Source: Tuctoria greenei (taxonomy: Eukaryota; Streptophyta; Magnoliopsida; Poales; Poaceae). From it: a stretch of DNA of 64,000 nt. The notes under the pieces are model-generated. The model was given only the letters and a program-made list of their open reading frames with translations, made no database searches and was not told the origin of the DNA. Positions 44,301 to 56,189 of this stretch are shown here, one piece after another (the first letter of the stretch is position 1; each line of letters starts with the position of its first letter). Both the position numbers and the translations under genes were made by a program. The stretch spans positions 75,225,751 to 75,289,750 of the forward strand of contig JAYESD010000001.1 in NCBI GenBank assembly GCA_036927565.1, given 5' to 3'.

Positions 44301-45789
44301 TCTTGCTCTGGAAGCTTCGTGGTGATGCTCTGATCATTGTACCACACTCTAATTGGATTGAAATCGGCCAGAGGATGAGGGCACCATGGAACCGATTCTA
44401 GGTGGCGGCAAGATTTAAAATTCCGGTTAGCCGGAGTGGGAATAGGGCTATCTAATGCCTCGTGAAGGTTCGTACGTAAGTGTGAATGCTGGGAGCGGCT
44501 GGAATTGCAGAGCTACTCACCATGGGGGAAGGACCGCGGTTTGTAATCGAAGGAGGTTGTTGGCGTGCCGAAAAAGGAAACTGTGAGTGGAGGCTATTTC
44601 CGGCGGCAACCTCGGCTCAGGGATGTCGAGGGCGTATGAGCGCGCACCTAATGGAGGCTTTGCTCGGGCGGGGGCGACTGTGATTCGGGCGGTCGAGCGG
44701 CGCAATGCGGAAGGAAGAAAGAAGAGTGAGCGGTCGGGCCCCTTTTATAGGCCAACGACGGAGCGGGGCAGGTGTCTTTGCGGCTCGTCGTGGCGTGCAT
44801 GCACGAGGTAGGACGTCGCGCTGGAGATCGCTGTGGCGACCTGCTTGCCGCTGCTGCTCCGTGCTGGCGCGCGTGGGTAAAGTGAAACAGAGCAAATTTT
44901 GCTTTGGGCTCCTCTTACAGGTGGGCCCCACCCTGCTCTTCTCCCTTCCATTCTGTTATTTCTTTTTGGTTACTCAAGTCTACATGTGATAAGGACTCAA
45001 TTTCAGAAGAGAATTGGTCCTGCTACATTTAAATGGTTTGACAATTTGAATATCCAATTTGGCCAATTAGAATTTGAATTAGATTCAAATTTGAACTTAT
45101 AAATTTTATGCATATATTTTAATCTACTCAATTATTGCCTTTTTGATGGTCAAGGGTTTCCAATAATGTGCTCAATAATTAGTCCAATTGCAGAGTTGAA
45201 ATTGAGCACTTAATTTGAATATATTTTCTATTCCCCATATAACATGTTTGGTTAAATTTGAATTAGATTCAAATTAAATCTTTCTAATCTATATGCATGT
45301 CATTAAATTCTTTCCCCTAATATTAATGTATATATTGTCCTATGTTTTTAATTGCCTAACCTGATCAAATGGATAATATGTTTTTGTACCTTGATCACTG
45401 ACTTGAATATTTTGTACATTTCCATATATACTTTTATTCCCTCATGTTTGTTCTTTTGATTTTTCCCTTGTGAGCAAAGCACAAAATTTTAGGTGTTAAA
45501 TTTAAAATTCAAGACCTTTGGAAATTTGAGCTTAGCTGAATTTAAAAAAGGATCCTAGGTTTTATCTAGAGCTTCACCTTAAAAATTTTACTCATGTCCA
45601 TATGAACTTTATTGGCTCTCATATGACCTTAGTCTTTAATGTATATGTTTACAACTATTATTTCATGTTCCATACCTTGGAGACAACTATTATTTCATGT
45701 TTTATTTCATGTGCCATACATTGGAGTCAACTATTAATTCATGTGCTATACATTGGAGACAGAAGTTTCCAAAAGTTTGGGATTTTACA
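41371..45789 (-). repeat. Element D 5' LTR
   Basis: 4,419 bp, TGTGAGGACC to GGATTTTACA. The TATA box is on the minus strand at 44742-44749. The small ORF below it is cut at 44517. It carries the same blocks as the 3' copy at 30666-35074, with few substitutions and small indels. Confidence 0.92.
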
Positions 45790-45798
45790 TACATATAC
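45790..45798. repeat. Right target-site duplications of D (TACAT, 45790-45794) and C (TATAC, 45794-45798)
   Basis: The two overlap by one base because D landed one base beyond C. TACAT equals 30661-30665. TATAC partners TAGAC at 20173-20177. Confidence 0.75.
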
Positions 45799-46248
45799 AA
45801 GAGGACAAATTTTACTTTTTCTATTGCCTTTAATGTGTGCAGGAAAAGCAAAAATTCATAGCGATGGTGTACGACGCCGGAGCTACTAAGCTCCAACATC
45901 TCCCAAGATAGGTCCGCCGTCAATGTCTAATATGTTGACGCCGGAGCTACCAAGCTCCGACCATTCCTAGGGGCCTGTCTTCGATGCTTCAAAATTGAAG
46001 ACTTCGGACTTAAAATCTACAAGTGCGAAGCAACCAAGTCATCAACATACTGCCATAACCTTTGGTACATGTACACACCTCACCTGTACACATGTACCAG
46101 GGGGCCAACAAGATACAACACGGTATATTGAAGACAAAAGTGAAATTAAAGGCGGAAAGGAGGATTTCATTAATTTGAGATACTAGATTACAAAATGGGG
46201 AGAGTACAACAGAAGGCAATAGGAAGAAATCCCTAGCTACTAGAGAAC
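45799..46248 (+). other. Element A spacer, resumed after D
   Basis: Non-coding. It aligns with B's 12095-12700 spacer: two copies of the GGAGCTACYAAGCTCC motif (about 45877 and 45945), then GACTTCGGAC and a GGTACATGTACAC-like block (46062). Position and content show that C and D inserted into the middle of A's spacer. Confidence 0.6.
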
Positions 46249-49200
46249 CTAAGACCTGCGGAAGAATGAAGCTACTTTTTGGGCGACTTCTCGGACGTTG
46301 GCTTTGGCAGCGTCTTCCTCTTCAACAACGGGAACTTCGAGCACCGGGTCCAGTGGGAATTGGGGATCTCGGCTTACATAACACGTCAGCAAGTATTCTA
46401 CGACGTTTGTAGCAAAATTTTTCCCCTCTATCTCCAGCTCATCCACGATGATGTCGCCCATTGCATCAAGTTTGCCGCCAGCACTGTTGAGGGCCACCAG
46501 CGCTCGGTCCAGATCCAGCTCTGGGTTGTCCGGATGTACTGGAATGAAACCCAGCGGTGTCACCGCATCATTCGACCACCCTAGGAAGTCCCACACTTGA
46601 ATAGCTTCGGTCTCATTTAGGCTTTGCAGCTCCTTCAGTGACTTCCGGGCAGCCGCAAGCTCCGAACCTTCACAGGCAAGGCGCTCAGCCAACTTAGCAT
46701 GCTGCTGCATGCTCTCAGCAACTTGCGTTTCCCGGTCGGTTAGCTCCGTCTCCCGGAGGTGGATGCGGTTTTGCCTTTCAGCAATGTCTTTCTCCCTGCC
46801 TTTAACTCTCTCCTCCCTGGCGGCAACATCAGACTCTCTTTTCGAGAGCTGTTGCCCCACCTTCCAGTTCTTCTTCCTCTCTTCCTCCATCCATAGATCC
46901 AACTTTTTGCTGCGATCTGCCAAATTTTTCTCACCCAGAGTCAACTTCTGGGTGACCTCCACCTCTCTCCTCACCACATCCTCCTGCTACCCCAAGAGTT
47001 TTTCTCCCCTTGCCTCCAGGTCCGCTCGACGCTTCAGGAGAGTTTCGTTCAATTCAGCGAGTTTTTCATAATGCTCGTCAGCAACGTCACGTCACTCCTC
47101 AGCTTTCTCCAGGATTTCCCTCAAGTTAGCATCGAGCGCCCTGATGGCGGCTTCCTTCTCTTCCATTAACTTATCCCAGTACTCTAAACGGGATTTCTCC
47201 CATTTGATCCACTCCTTCTGGTCAGCTAGCCTCGTCTGAGCAAGCTTGGTCTTAGAATGGAGTCTGTTGTGCCAACGCCTCAAGGTGTTGCACTCCTCCT
47301 CCAAGGCTTTGCTTTCATGATCAAAGGCAAGTTGGACCTGTCGAAGACTTGAGTAGGCGTTGTCTATGCACAACGCCAGTGGGATAGATTCTGGCCTGTT
47401 GGGACCATTTCCGCAGGCTCAAAAGGGTTTTCCATCACAAAAATTGGATCCCACTCTACAATAGTGGTCCCCTGTACTTCTGCAGCATTAGGGCCGCTCT
47501 CCTGGAACCCTTCAGCGGCAGCAGAAGAACCCGCTGGGGGAACTTCCACCTCCGGAGCAGTTGAAGGCACTGCTTCCAAGTCTTCAGTCAACGGCTCCAA
47601 AGTCGGGGGACCCGTCGCCCTTTCTTCGAGCTACTCTGGCTCCATCCCAGGTACCTCCGGTACCACCAACTCTGGAGCAGCAGCAGAAGCTTTAACTGAT
47701 GCCTCAACCACTGCTGGCTCAGGCTCCTGCACAGTGACCACCTCCGGCTCAGCCGCTGGACCCTCTACCACCTCCGGCTCAGCCGCCGGATCTTCAACCA
47801 TTTTCGGCATGAGAGCTGGAGCTTGGGTGATCTCCGGCTCAATAGCCAAGGCCTCAGCTACTTCTGGCTCAGCAGCCAGGGCTTCGGAAACTTCCGGCTT
47901 GAAAGCTGGACTCCTGGCATTGCCGGTGCTGGAGCATCAGCCTCCGCCACCGAGGGTACATCTTCAACTTCCCTCCTACGGTCCGGCGCTACCATAGGAG
48001 CTTCGGGTGTGGACACCAAGTCCAAGTTCACGACAGCTGGTGCCGAAGCTGCCATGGCTTCTGCCTCCGCTTGACGAGGAGACTCACTGATAGGAGTTGG
48101 AGCTTCGGCAGGTGCAGCTCTAGCTGTTGCAACAGGCGCTGTAGCTCCAGGTCCTTTCTTCGACACCCTGCAAACAATGTAAAGAGAAGATTAAGAACAC
48201 ATCAAAAACAAGACTAGCATTTTAGGGTGAGCGACCAACGCATACCTCGGAATGCTACCACCCCATTCACCTCAGAACCTCTTCTTCTGAGGCCCGGAGC
48301 TAGAGCCCATCAAATCTTGTGACACAACTATTTTGGACATCAGTTGAGGAACACTCACAGCCGCCGGAGTTCTTTCAGCCGGAGCTTCCCTTCGCCTGGA
48401 AGAACTCCCGGACCTGGAGCTTCTAGCCGGCACTGAGGCCGGGGTTGACTGCTCGGAGCTTACGCCTCTTGAAGACGTTTGCACTCGAGCAGGAGTAGCT
48501 ACAGAAGACCTCCCCCTCCAGGGAGAAGCAACAATCGTGGAAGGAGCAGGTCTGACGGACCTCCCATCAGAGTGCTTCAACTTCCTCTTCCGGCTGGAGG
48601 GCTCAGCTGGCTCTTTGCCCTTTCCCTTGTTGACGTCTTCATTCTTTTGGCTTGGGGCGGGCGCAGGACCACCCTCGAAAGCTCCAGGGATCACCAAACC
48701 GGTGGTCGAACGCCTTTCCAACTCACCAACGTCATCAAGCGTCGGCATACTCCTCCGTAGCTCTCTGCTGAACTGCGCCTCCATGTTCAAGGGGAGGAAG
48801 GGTGGTGGGGGAGCCAAGTCATTGCCGTTGAAATTATCCCATGCTGGAATTTCTTCAAATGAATCTCCAAGGATTCATCATCCAAGTTGGATTTCAGACT
48901 GATTTCAATCCAGTCTTCATCCATCACACTGTTGAGGGCCCACGCAAGCTTCTCCCTCTTCTTCAGCAGAACCCACCTGTTGACCAGGAAGTTGCAAAAG
49001 ACCATCTAGGGGGTCACTCCACCTTCCACGCACTTGCAGATCCTGGTCAAGACAGGGATGAAGGCATTTGACAGCACCGGAACTACACTCCAAGCGTTAG
49101 TGTCAACATTGGGGAGACCTTCGAGTAGCTCCAATTTCTCGTGCTCCTCCACCGTGACGATGATCCAATCCTTCTTCCAGTCATCCCATTTGCCGGAAGG

Positions 49201-49634
49201 AAACAACTTCAAGTATTTGTAGGGCCAGTTCTTGTGTTTCACAAAATAGTAGAAGCCAAGGAACTCGGACCCCTTGTCGGTGGTGTGGATGGTGAAGAAG
49301 GAACGGAAAAGCTCGACGCAGGGGGGAATACCCACCCACAATTCGTAGAAGTGGACGAATGTCACCACGAGAAAAAGAGAGTGGTGCTAAGGTGGTACAA
49401 CTGTAGACCATAAAAGTCTAGCAGCATCAAGAGGAAAGAAGAGAAAGGTGGAATGAATCCCACCATGGCGTACGCTGTGAAGTAAACCATATCGCCATCG
49501 CGCTCCTTCTTGAACGGGAGCTTGCCAGTGCGGACCAGATGGTTGAAGGAGTCGCTGGACCACCCCATGTAGGTTTGGAACTTCTTCAGATCATCATCGC
49601 TCTTGAGGTGGATCTTGGGGAGACCCAACTCCAT
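46249..49634 (-). pseudogene. Antisense extra gene of element A (PF04195-like domain, coiled coil, one intron)
   Basis: Homologue of B's antisense gene. ATG at 49634 opens MELGLPKIHLKSDDDLKKF. PF04195-like region: AMVGFIPPFSSFLLMLLDFY, then FVHFYELWVGIPPCVELFRS in another frame; KWDDWKKDWIIVTVEEHEKL follows. A Ser/Arg-rich part (48817-48272) leads to a 78 bp intron at 48168-48245 (donor GAG/GTATGCG, acceptor TTTGCAG/GG). Exon 2: Ala/Pro/Glu-rich (48166-47631), coiled coil (47373 to about 46650), and an intact 242-codon C-terminal ORF (46249-46977) with VWDFLGWSNDAVTPLGF and SRDPQFPLDPVLEVP. Breaks: frameshift near 49370, TAG at about 49006-49008, and others near 48790, 47640, 47370 and 47090. 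Several breaks differ from B's, so both descend from one long open gene. Confidence 0.75.
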
Positions 49635-50173
49635 CGTGGCAAAGTGGAGCAAAGGATGGAAAGTTAGGCAGAGTTTGGGAGGCTCTGAGTGCAAAGATGA
49701 TCAAAGGCGTAAAGATTCCTCAAACCATGCACACTTTCCTTCTTAAGTAAGCCTTCACGATGCTTGGATGGAAATCGTAGATAGATCGAAGGCACTTTTC
49801 AAAAATCTACCCCGACAATGACGAGTGGGCCTGGGGCCACCCCGACGAAGAGATCGAGGTCCTTACCCAAGGCCAACCATTGCCATGATCGGTGGCGGGA
49901 AACCCAAAGTTGGCGCCCTGGCAAGGCCCGCGGAACTGATACGGTTTTTGTATTGGGAACCGACGACCTTCAATTGCGTGAGATCCGCACATAAATATTT
50001 CATCTGCCGTATTCATAACAAGCCACACATTGAAGGTTTACTCCCGGACCGTCACTCTATCGGCGCACTAGAAGACTTTTTGAAAATCGAAGCACGAGAA
50101 TCGAGAATGGCCCCACCTCGAGCAGAACAACTTAATCCAAAGGGTTTCTCCAAGAGGTGGGCCCGGGGGCCAC
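49635..50173 (-). promoter_or_regulatory. Likely promoter of A's antisense gene, and A polypurine tract
   Basis: The CTTTCCTTCTTAAGTAAGCC block (49736-49755) sits about 100 bases upstream of the antisense ATG as in B. Blocks CACCCCGACGA and CCTTCAATTG are also shared. The tract GAGGTGGGCCCGGGGGCCAC (50154-50173) directly precedes the 3' LTR. A plus-strand ORF here (49825-50328) has no features and runs into the LTR. Confidence 0.45.
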
Positions 50174-51018
50174 TGCCGGTACCCTACGTACCAGGTACCT
50201 CACGATACCACAAGTGCAGGAAAGTTCCACCCGTCAGAGTCGAAGGTCCTTGCAGGTCCCACATGTCACGTTGCACCGGACCCGCTCCCCTCACATGGCT
50301 AGTTCCCGGGTTAACACGTGTAAAATAAGACCGGAACAAAATTCCCAACCAAGAGAAGCTCCAGCGACTACACGTGTACAACAGCCCCAGACCTAGCCCC
50401 CGTCAGAGAGGAGCTTTGGTTCTGACATGTATACAGCAACCCCGGACCTACCCTCCCGCAAGGGAAAGCTCCAGATCTGACACCTGTGGAGCCTCCGGAC
50501 CTTCATCACCAATAAACATACAAGCCGATCATGTCCATTACAAACATTTAAGGATGGTTAAAGTGGCAGTTACAAGGTTTGATAATGTGTCATTAATTCT
50601 ATATTAATGACACACGATCAGTGCACTGTTAATAGGGGTAACACTGCCATGAAGGCATGTTACCACATTATTAATTATACATAATACTCTTTAGACAGTG
50701 TATTAGGTCATTAAGCACGCCAGGGCCACATGTCGGGCCAGGCCAGCTTTGTAACGGTCAGTCCTTAGGACTATAAAAGGGTTGCACCGCACGAATATGG
50801 GAGGAAGATCGGATTCAATCTGATCCTAGCGAACATAATCACTCAATACAGTTACACAAACCCCATGGAGTAGGGTGTTACGCTCAGGCAGCCCGAACCA
50901 CGTAAATCCCTGAGGTCATTATCTTGATATTGATCTTTGCGTGCCCCAACCACAAAAGAACCTTCATGGGCTGTTTCTCAGCAGGTCCGGGGGATGTTTC
51001 GTATCCAACACTTCGACA
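50174..51018 (+). repeat. Element A 3' LTR
   Basis: TGCCGGTACC to ACTTCGACA, 845 bp. The TATA box CTATAAAAGG is at 50771-50780. G-box-like units are at 50260, 50315, 50371, 50426 and 50481. Confidence 0.9.
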
Positions 51019-51023
51019 AAGTC
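51019..51023. repeat. Target-site duplication of element A, right copy (AAGTC)
   Basis: Partner of AAGCC at 308-312. The TNP2 reading continues directly from here. Confidence 0.8.
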
Positions 51024-53473
51024 TAAGTACAATTTTACATACAAATGCTACAATGTGATCATGAAAGTTATTAATGATCTTCTTCCGCCAAATCATAAGA
51101 TGCCGAGAGACATATATCAGTCTAAGAATCTTTTGACCTGTTTGGGCATGAGTTATGATAAGATTGATGCGCGTGAGAATAATTGTATGTTTGTTTTGGA
51201 AGGAACACAAGAACGATACTCATTGTATGCATTGCAAATCATCTAGACATGTGAAGGTTCTGAATGATAATGGGGAGGAAATAAGTACAAAAGTACCGAT
51301 CAAACAGCTTCGTACATGCGTATCACATTCAGGCTTAAATGGTTTTTCTGTCCCAAGAAACAGTGAAACAGATGAGGTGGCATTCGAAAGTGTACGTGAT
51401 AGCGATGACAAAGATATTATGGTGCATCCTTTAGATGGCGTGGCATGGCAAGCTCTAGACCGCTTTGATCTGGAGTTTGGTAGAGATCCAATAAATGTTC
51501 ATCTTAGGTTGTCAACAGATGGTTTCACTCAATTCAGCACCACTAACTGTCCATACTCTTGTTGGCCTATTTTTATCACGTCTTACAATCTCCCTCCCAA
51601 CATGTGCATGAAAGAATGATACATGTTCCTCATGGCCATCATTCCTCGTCCTAAACATCGTGGGACAAAAAGCAATATGTTTATGCAACCGTTGATTGAG
51701 GACTTTAAAGAGCTATGGCAAGGTGTAAAGACATACGACAGTCATCTGAAATGTGAATTTACTTTACGTGCCGCGTATCTATGGTTTATACATAATTTGT
51801 TGAAAAATAGCATTTGGGCTCGTTGCTGTGTCCATGGACAATTGTGTTGCCCTATATGTATGGCTGACATCGATGCCATCAGGTTGAAGTATGGAAAAAA
51901 AAGTTAGCTTCTTTGATTGCCAATGATGATTCCTTCCTTCAAATCATCCTTTCAGGAGTGATACACAATCATTCTGAAAAGGAAGAAGCGTTATAGAAGT
52001 ACCACCTCTTTGATTGACAAGGGAACAAGAAATGAATGGCATGCAAAGTTAAAAGAGTTCGCAGAAGGTATTTCAAAGGATATGTTAAAGAACACAATTG
52101 GACTCATATTTCTTTTCTTTGGGAGCTACCATACGCAAAGGCGTTGCTTATACCACACAACATAGATTTGATGCACCGGGAGTGTAATGTTTCTGAAAGA
52201 ATCATAAGCATGTATTTTGGTTTTACCGGTCAAACCAAAGATAATTTGAGTGCAAGGAAAGACTTAGCTGATATTTGTGATCGTCCTTGGCTTGAGGTTA
52301 TAACAAAAGAAAGTGGAAATGAAAGTAGGCCACGAGCTCCATACTTTGTCAGGTCAAAAGAAAGAAAGTGAGTACTTAGTTGGTTGTAAACATTGAAGTT
52401 TCTAGACTGCTATGCAGCTAACAAAAAATGATGTGTTAATCTCAACACCGGTAAACTGAATGGGTTGAGGAGCCATGATTACAACATTATGATGTACAGA
52501 CTTATAACGGGAATGTTCCGTGGCTACTTCAAACCTGATTTGTAGAAGATGTTTGCCAAACTTAGTTATTTTTATAGACAGATTTGTTCTAAGGAAGTGT
52601 CGAAAAAGATGTTGCAGCTGTGGGAGAAAGAAATTGTTTTGTCTGTATGAAAGATGGAAAAAGTGTTCCCACCTGGATTTATGAATGTTATGTAACATTT
52701 TCGTATGCATTTACCTTATGAAACATTGGTAGCAGGTCTTCACAATTCGGGTGGATGTATAGCCATGAAAGATAATTCAAGAAACTTAGAGCTACAGTGT
52801 GCAACAAGGCGAGAGTTGAGGGCTGTATTGCAGAAGCATTTGCAGCTAAGATAATTAACTATACATTTGGTGGCTCCAAAAGTAATTCAACTTGTGATTT
52901 TCTACTGTCAATGGTTTGATCCAACATCAAGCACACAAGTTGATGATTTTGGAATGGTGGAGGTCAACCGCAAGTCATGATACACAGACCATAACAACAA
53001 TGTTGTACTTGTGAGTCAAGTGGAACAAGTGTACTATTTATGTTATGCTCACCCAAGTTTGAAATATTTGTTGGTTGTATAAAGTTAACCATGAATTGCA
53101 CCCTCATCGTTATGGTGGGTACAAAGAGAACCAAGAAGATGATGATGGTAGTGTCTATCAAGATGAAGTCGAGGAAGAAAAATATTTTATGATATCTTAT
53201 GGGACAGGACTTGCAAAAATAGCTAGTGATAAGCTTGAGTTGATGTCTGAAGAACAAGCTGGCCCTTCGAGAAAGTGTGTTCGGCAGTCACAAAGAATTA
53301 CTGAAAAGAAGAAAAGGATTATGGAAGAAGAGGAGAGCTTTGAGCAAGAGAGTGAAGAAGAAGAGTTTGAAGAAGAGATGGAAGAAGAGAAACATGTATA
53401 TCTTAATGCACGTGTGACAGAAGCACAATCTGTTGCTGATGATTTATTATTCTTATTGTATACATTTTTTTGA
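51024..53473 (+). pseudogene. TNP2-type CACTA transposase, main part, with DUF4216-like C-terminus
   Basis: It continues the 1-307 piece: NDLLPPNHKMPRDIYQSKNL, LTCLGMSYDKIDARENNCM, a frameshift, LFWKEHKNDTHCMHCKSSRH, then the transposase core: STDGFTQF, CWPIFITSYNLPPNMCMKE and a stop, IIPRPKHRGTKSNMFMQPLI, EDFKELWQGVKTYDSHL, CPICMADIDA. 52036-53070 is readable only in pieces (for example a match to LKSHDCH-type text near 52455). The end (about 52915-53473) resembles the DUF4216 region (YYLCYAHPSLKYLLVVYKVN) and finishes with a Glu-rich acidic tail. More than ten stops and several frameshifts. Confidence 0.82.
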
Positions 53474-53555
53474 GATTTTTATTCTTATTGTACACATTCT
53501 TTATGATTTATTATTTAATGTTGTATACTAATCATTTCGTTAAAAATTCGTGCAG

Positions 53556-55967
53556 ATGTTTAAGATTTTACCAGGATTGGGGAAGAAGAAATGCAAGAAG
53601 GGTAGTGAGTCTTCGTCCTCCATGCCTAGTTCTAGTTTGTGCCACATGAGATGCCAGGATCGCAAGAAAGGCAGAGCTAAATGAGTTAAAACACCCCGAC
53701 CGATGCCCCTTTAGGTAATATTTCTAATTAATTGATAAGGTCATCATACCTTTTATATTGGTTTTCTTTTCAACTAATTAACTAATTTTATTTGTACAGA
53801 ATGCAGAGGCACCTTTTATGTACTCCAAGTAAAAGCGTGGAAGTGCGGATGATTATAAAGTTGAAGGGTAATAGGACTTGGACCGAGGTTGGTTGGAGTG
53901 GCAAGGTTCATCGACGGGCAGTTAATACAAAGTTGGGAAATGCCGTCATGTTTTGCTTCTCCAAGATGGTTCTAGTGGATGGTCAAATGATTGTGGCACA
54001 TAATTGGTATCACTATGCACTGCAACCATATGGCGATGCGGGTACATGCCAGGATAGTGTTTGGGAGATCTTCTGGGTAAGATTGTTATGATTGTTTCAG
54101 TTACATTGCATCTTACTTTCCTTGACATTAGTTTTTACTTCTATGCAATGCATATTTCGTTTGGAGGAGGGTACAAGTCAAGCATATGCAAGTATGGTTT
54201 TCCATAATGCAGCAAAAAGACGTGTCAAGGACTCCTTCTCTCAGGCATGGATCAAAGTTGTGACCGTGTATTACAAGACAGTGATGTTCTAGCTCATGAC
54301 AAACAGAGAAGCAGCCAAAATTCACCTAACTAGGGAGGAGTACTTGCAGAGCCATGTGGACTGGATTTGTAAGAATATGGAGGCTTGAGAGAGGTTATGC
54401 GGGTATTGGGCATCAAACGAGTTCAAACATATTCTTGATAGAAACCGAAGAAATCGGAAGAGCAAGCCAGGAAAGCACTTCTTCGAGACGGATGGATATG
54501 TGCGGATGGAACAAAGGATGGTATGAATTCTTACATTCATACTTAGATTGCTTCAATTAATAGTATTGATAAAATTGTTTTATTTTGGTATTGCAGACAG
54601 CTGAAACTGGTACACCTCCTACGTCTTTTGAGGTTTATCTTAAGGGACACAATGGTCCAGACCCAAATCGCTCGAAGGTGTTGTGTGATGAGGCATCAAA
54701 GCAGAAATTGGTACGTATATTGATTATTTGTTGCATCTATCCATCAACTCCATTTATCTTTTATTACATATATATGTGAACTCAATGTATGACAGGAAAT
54801 GTACGTTGAGTGTTTAAGAAAACCCATGGAGCTGATGCAGACTTTAGAAGAGAGCCGTTGGATGTGGGTGCGGCGTATGAAGCCGGCTGAGGTCTACCGC
54901 ATGGGAGGTATGTGTAAAGATAATCATGATTTATAGGTTAATGAATGTCGATTCATTCACACTTTTATTTTTTGTAGACTTGGGTTGGGCGACGGATATG
55001 TCGAGCGTGATTCTTATGCTAGACAACGACCCTTCAGTGTTAGTTCTAGTCGTTCTCGATCTACTGCAGAGGTTGATGAGTTAAGAGAAGAATTGATACG
55101 CATGCAGCAACAGCAACAGTAGACGAATATGCAGATGCAATACATGCAGCAACAAATGAATTATATGTATATGTCACATGTACGATTTAATCTTCACATT
55201 TCAACAATTTATTCGTTTTCAATATGTTTCTACTTCAGATCTCACAACTAGTTTACTTTATGTAGTTCATGTCTCAAACTAACACTGGTTCTCAGATCAG
55301 TATGCCGCAACCTCAGTCCGACATGATGTCGCAGCTACAGTTGTCTGTTTTTGTCAAGTTAGAATACTCCTTACCATATGCGTCAAATTAGTTAACTGAA
55401 TATTATTACTTAATCAGTTCTTCGCTCAAGGTGGCATTGGATCGCTGTTCGTTGTGCCTCGTCCAATGCATCCAGGACATGTTGGCTCCTCGTTACAGGT
55501 ACAAACTGCTTATCTTATTAATTCGATTTATAATGCAGTATCGTAACTCTATGTGTCATAGGTTTCCAAGAGTGGTCATCTATATGTTCCACCTCAAGGA
55601 TTCATGTCGATTTTGGCTCATGGATTGCAAACTTATCTAGGTTTTCTTCCACTAATGCCTTTCGTTGCAGAGAACACTCATCCCCCACCAGCTGCAGACG
55701 CAACAGTATGACTTGTAGTCTAGCTACAATACTTATCTTTATGAAAACATAGATTAATTCGCACGATACTTGCTGAATTTTAGTCAAATTCATAGTTGTA
55801 ATACTCTTGAGCAAAGACGGTGATGAGTTTCTCTTTTATTTGTGTATCGTAGGGATCCCGTCATGGAACACCCGAAGGTTGTGATGCTTTCTTCAATCTC
55901 AATGACGAGTGGAGGAGGTACGACAGGAGGAGGTGCGAGTGGAGGAGCCTCAAGCAACAACATGTGA
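53556..55967 (+). pseudogene. Second CACTA gene, Transposase_24-type, with introns
   Basis: Candidate exons are separated by AT-rich gaps with splice-like borders (for example TGCAG/ATG at 53556). Readable parts: MFKILPGLGKKKCKKGSES; TWTEVGWSGKVHRRAVNTKL (about 53870-53950); NAAKRRVKDSFSQAW (54206-54250); RNRRNRKSKPGKHFFETDGY (54440-54500); TGTPPTSFEVYLKGHNGPDP (54600-54680); ELREELIRMQQQQQ and a Gln/Met-rich coil (55078-55170); a Gly/Ser-rich end before TGA at 55965. This is the plan of the plant Ptta/En/Spm (Transposase_24) family, whose members bind subterminal repeats. Stops inside exons (for example near 54290 and 55120) suggest a decayed copy. Confidence 0.68.
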
Positions 55968-56189
55968 AATTTGTTTAATCGTTTCCGTACACTTTATAAA
56001 CTTGTAGTTTGAGAACTTGTCGTTCCCTTTGTTAGTTATTTTGTGTGTTGAAATACTACATCTTGCTTGTTTTGTACTGCTGTTGTGTAAAAATATGTGT
56101 TTTTAGCACTTTGTGCATTTGTGCTGATGTATGTGTTGTGCTGTGGAGCTGCTGGTGCAGCTGGAGGCTCCCGAGCCGGGGAGGGAGAG

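Larger units (their letters stand above)
30666..45789 (-). mobile_element. Element D: chromovirus with 4.4 kb LTRs, minus strand, inserted at the edge of C
   Basis: LTRs are at 30666-35074 and 41371-45789, with an initiator tRNA-Met PBS and a polypurine tract. The minus-strand order is gag-PR, RT, RNase H, IN, chromodomain. The length is 15,124 bp. It is the youngest retrotransposon in the stack: about ten differences between its LTRs in the first 290 bases, nine of them transitions. The polyprotein has three stop codons in otherwise open frames. Confidence 0.93.
313..51018 (+). mobile_element. Element A: Ty3/gypsy Tat-lineage LTR retrotransposon, host to B, C and D
   Basis: A is bounded by two LTRs (313-1189 and 50174-51018) and flanked by AAGCC/AAGTC. 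Its parts in order: PBS, gag, protease, a deleted RT, gypsy RNase H (cut by B), archaeal-type RNase H, integrase, non-coding spacer (cut by C, which holds D), antisense gene, polypurine tract, 3' LTR. The second RNase H before integrase defines the Tat lineage. Without the insertions A is about 13 kb. Its two LTRs differ at roughly one base in ten over the first 300 bases by eye, the most of any pair here, as expected for the oldest retrotransposon in the stack. Confidence 0.9.
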
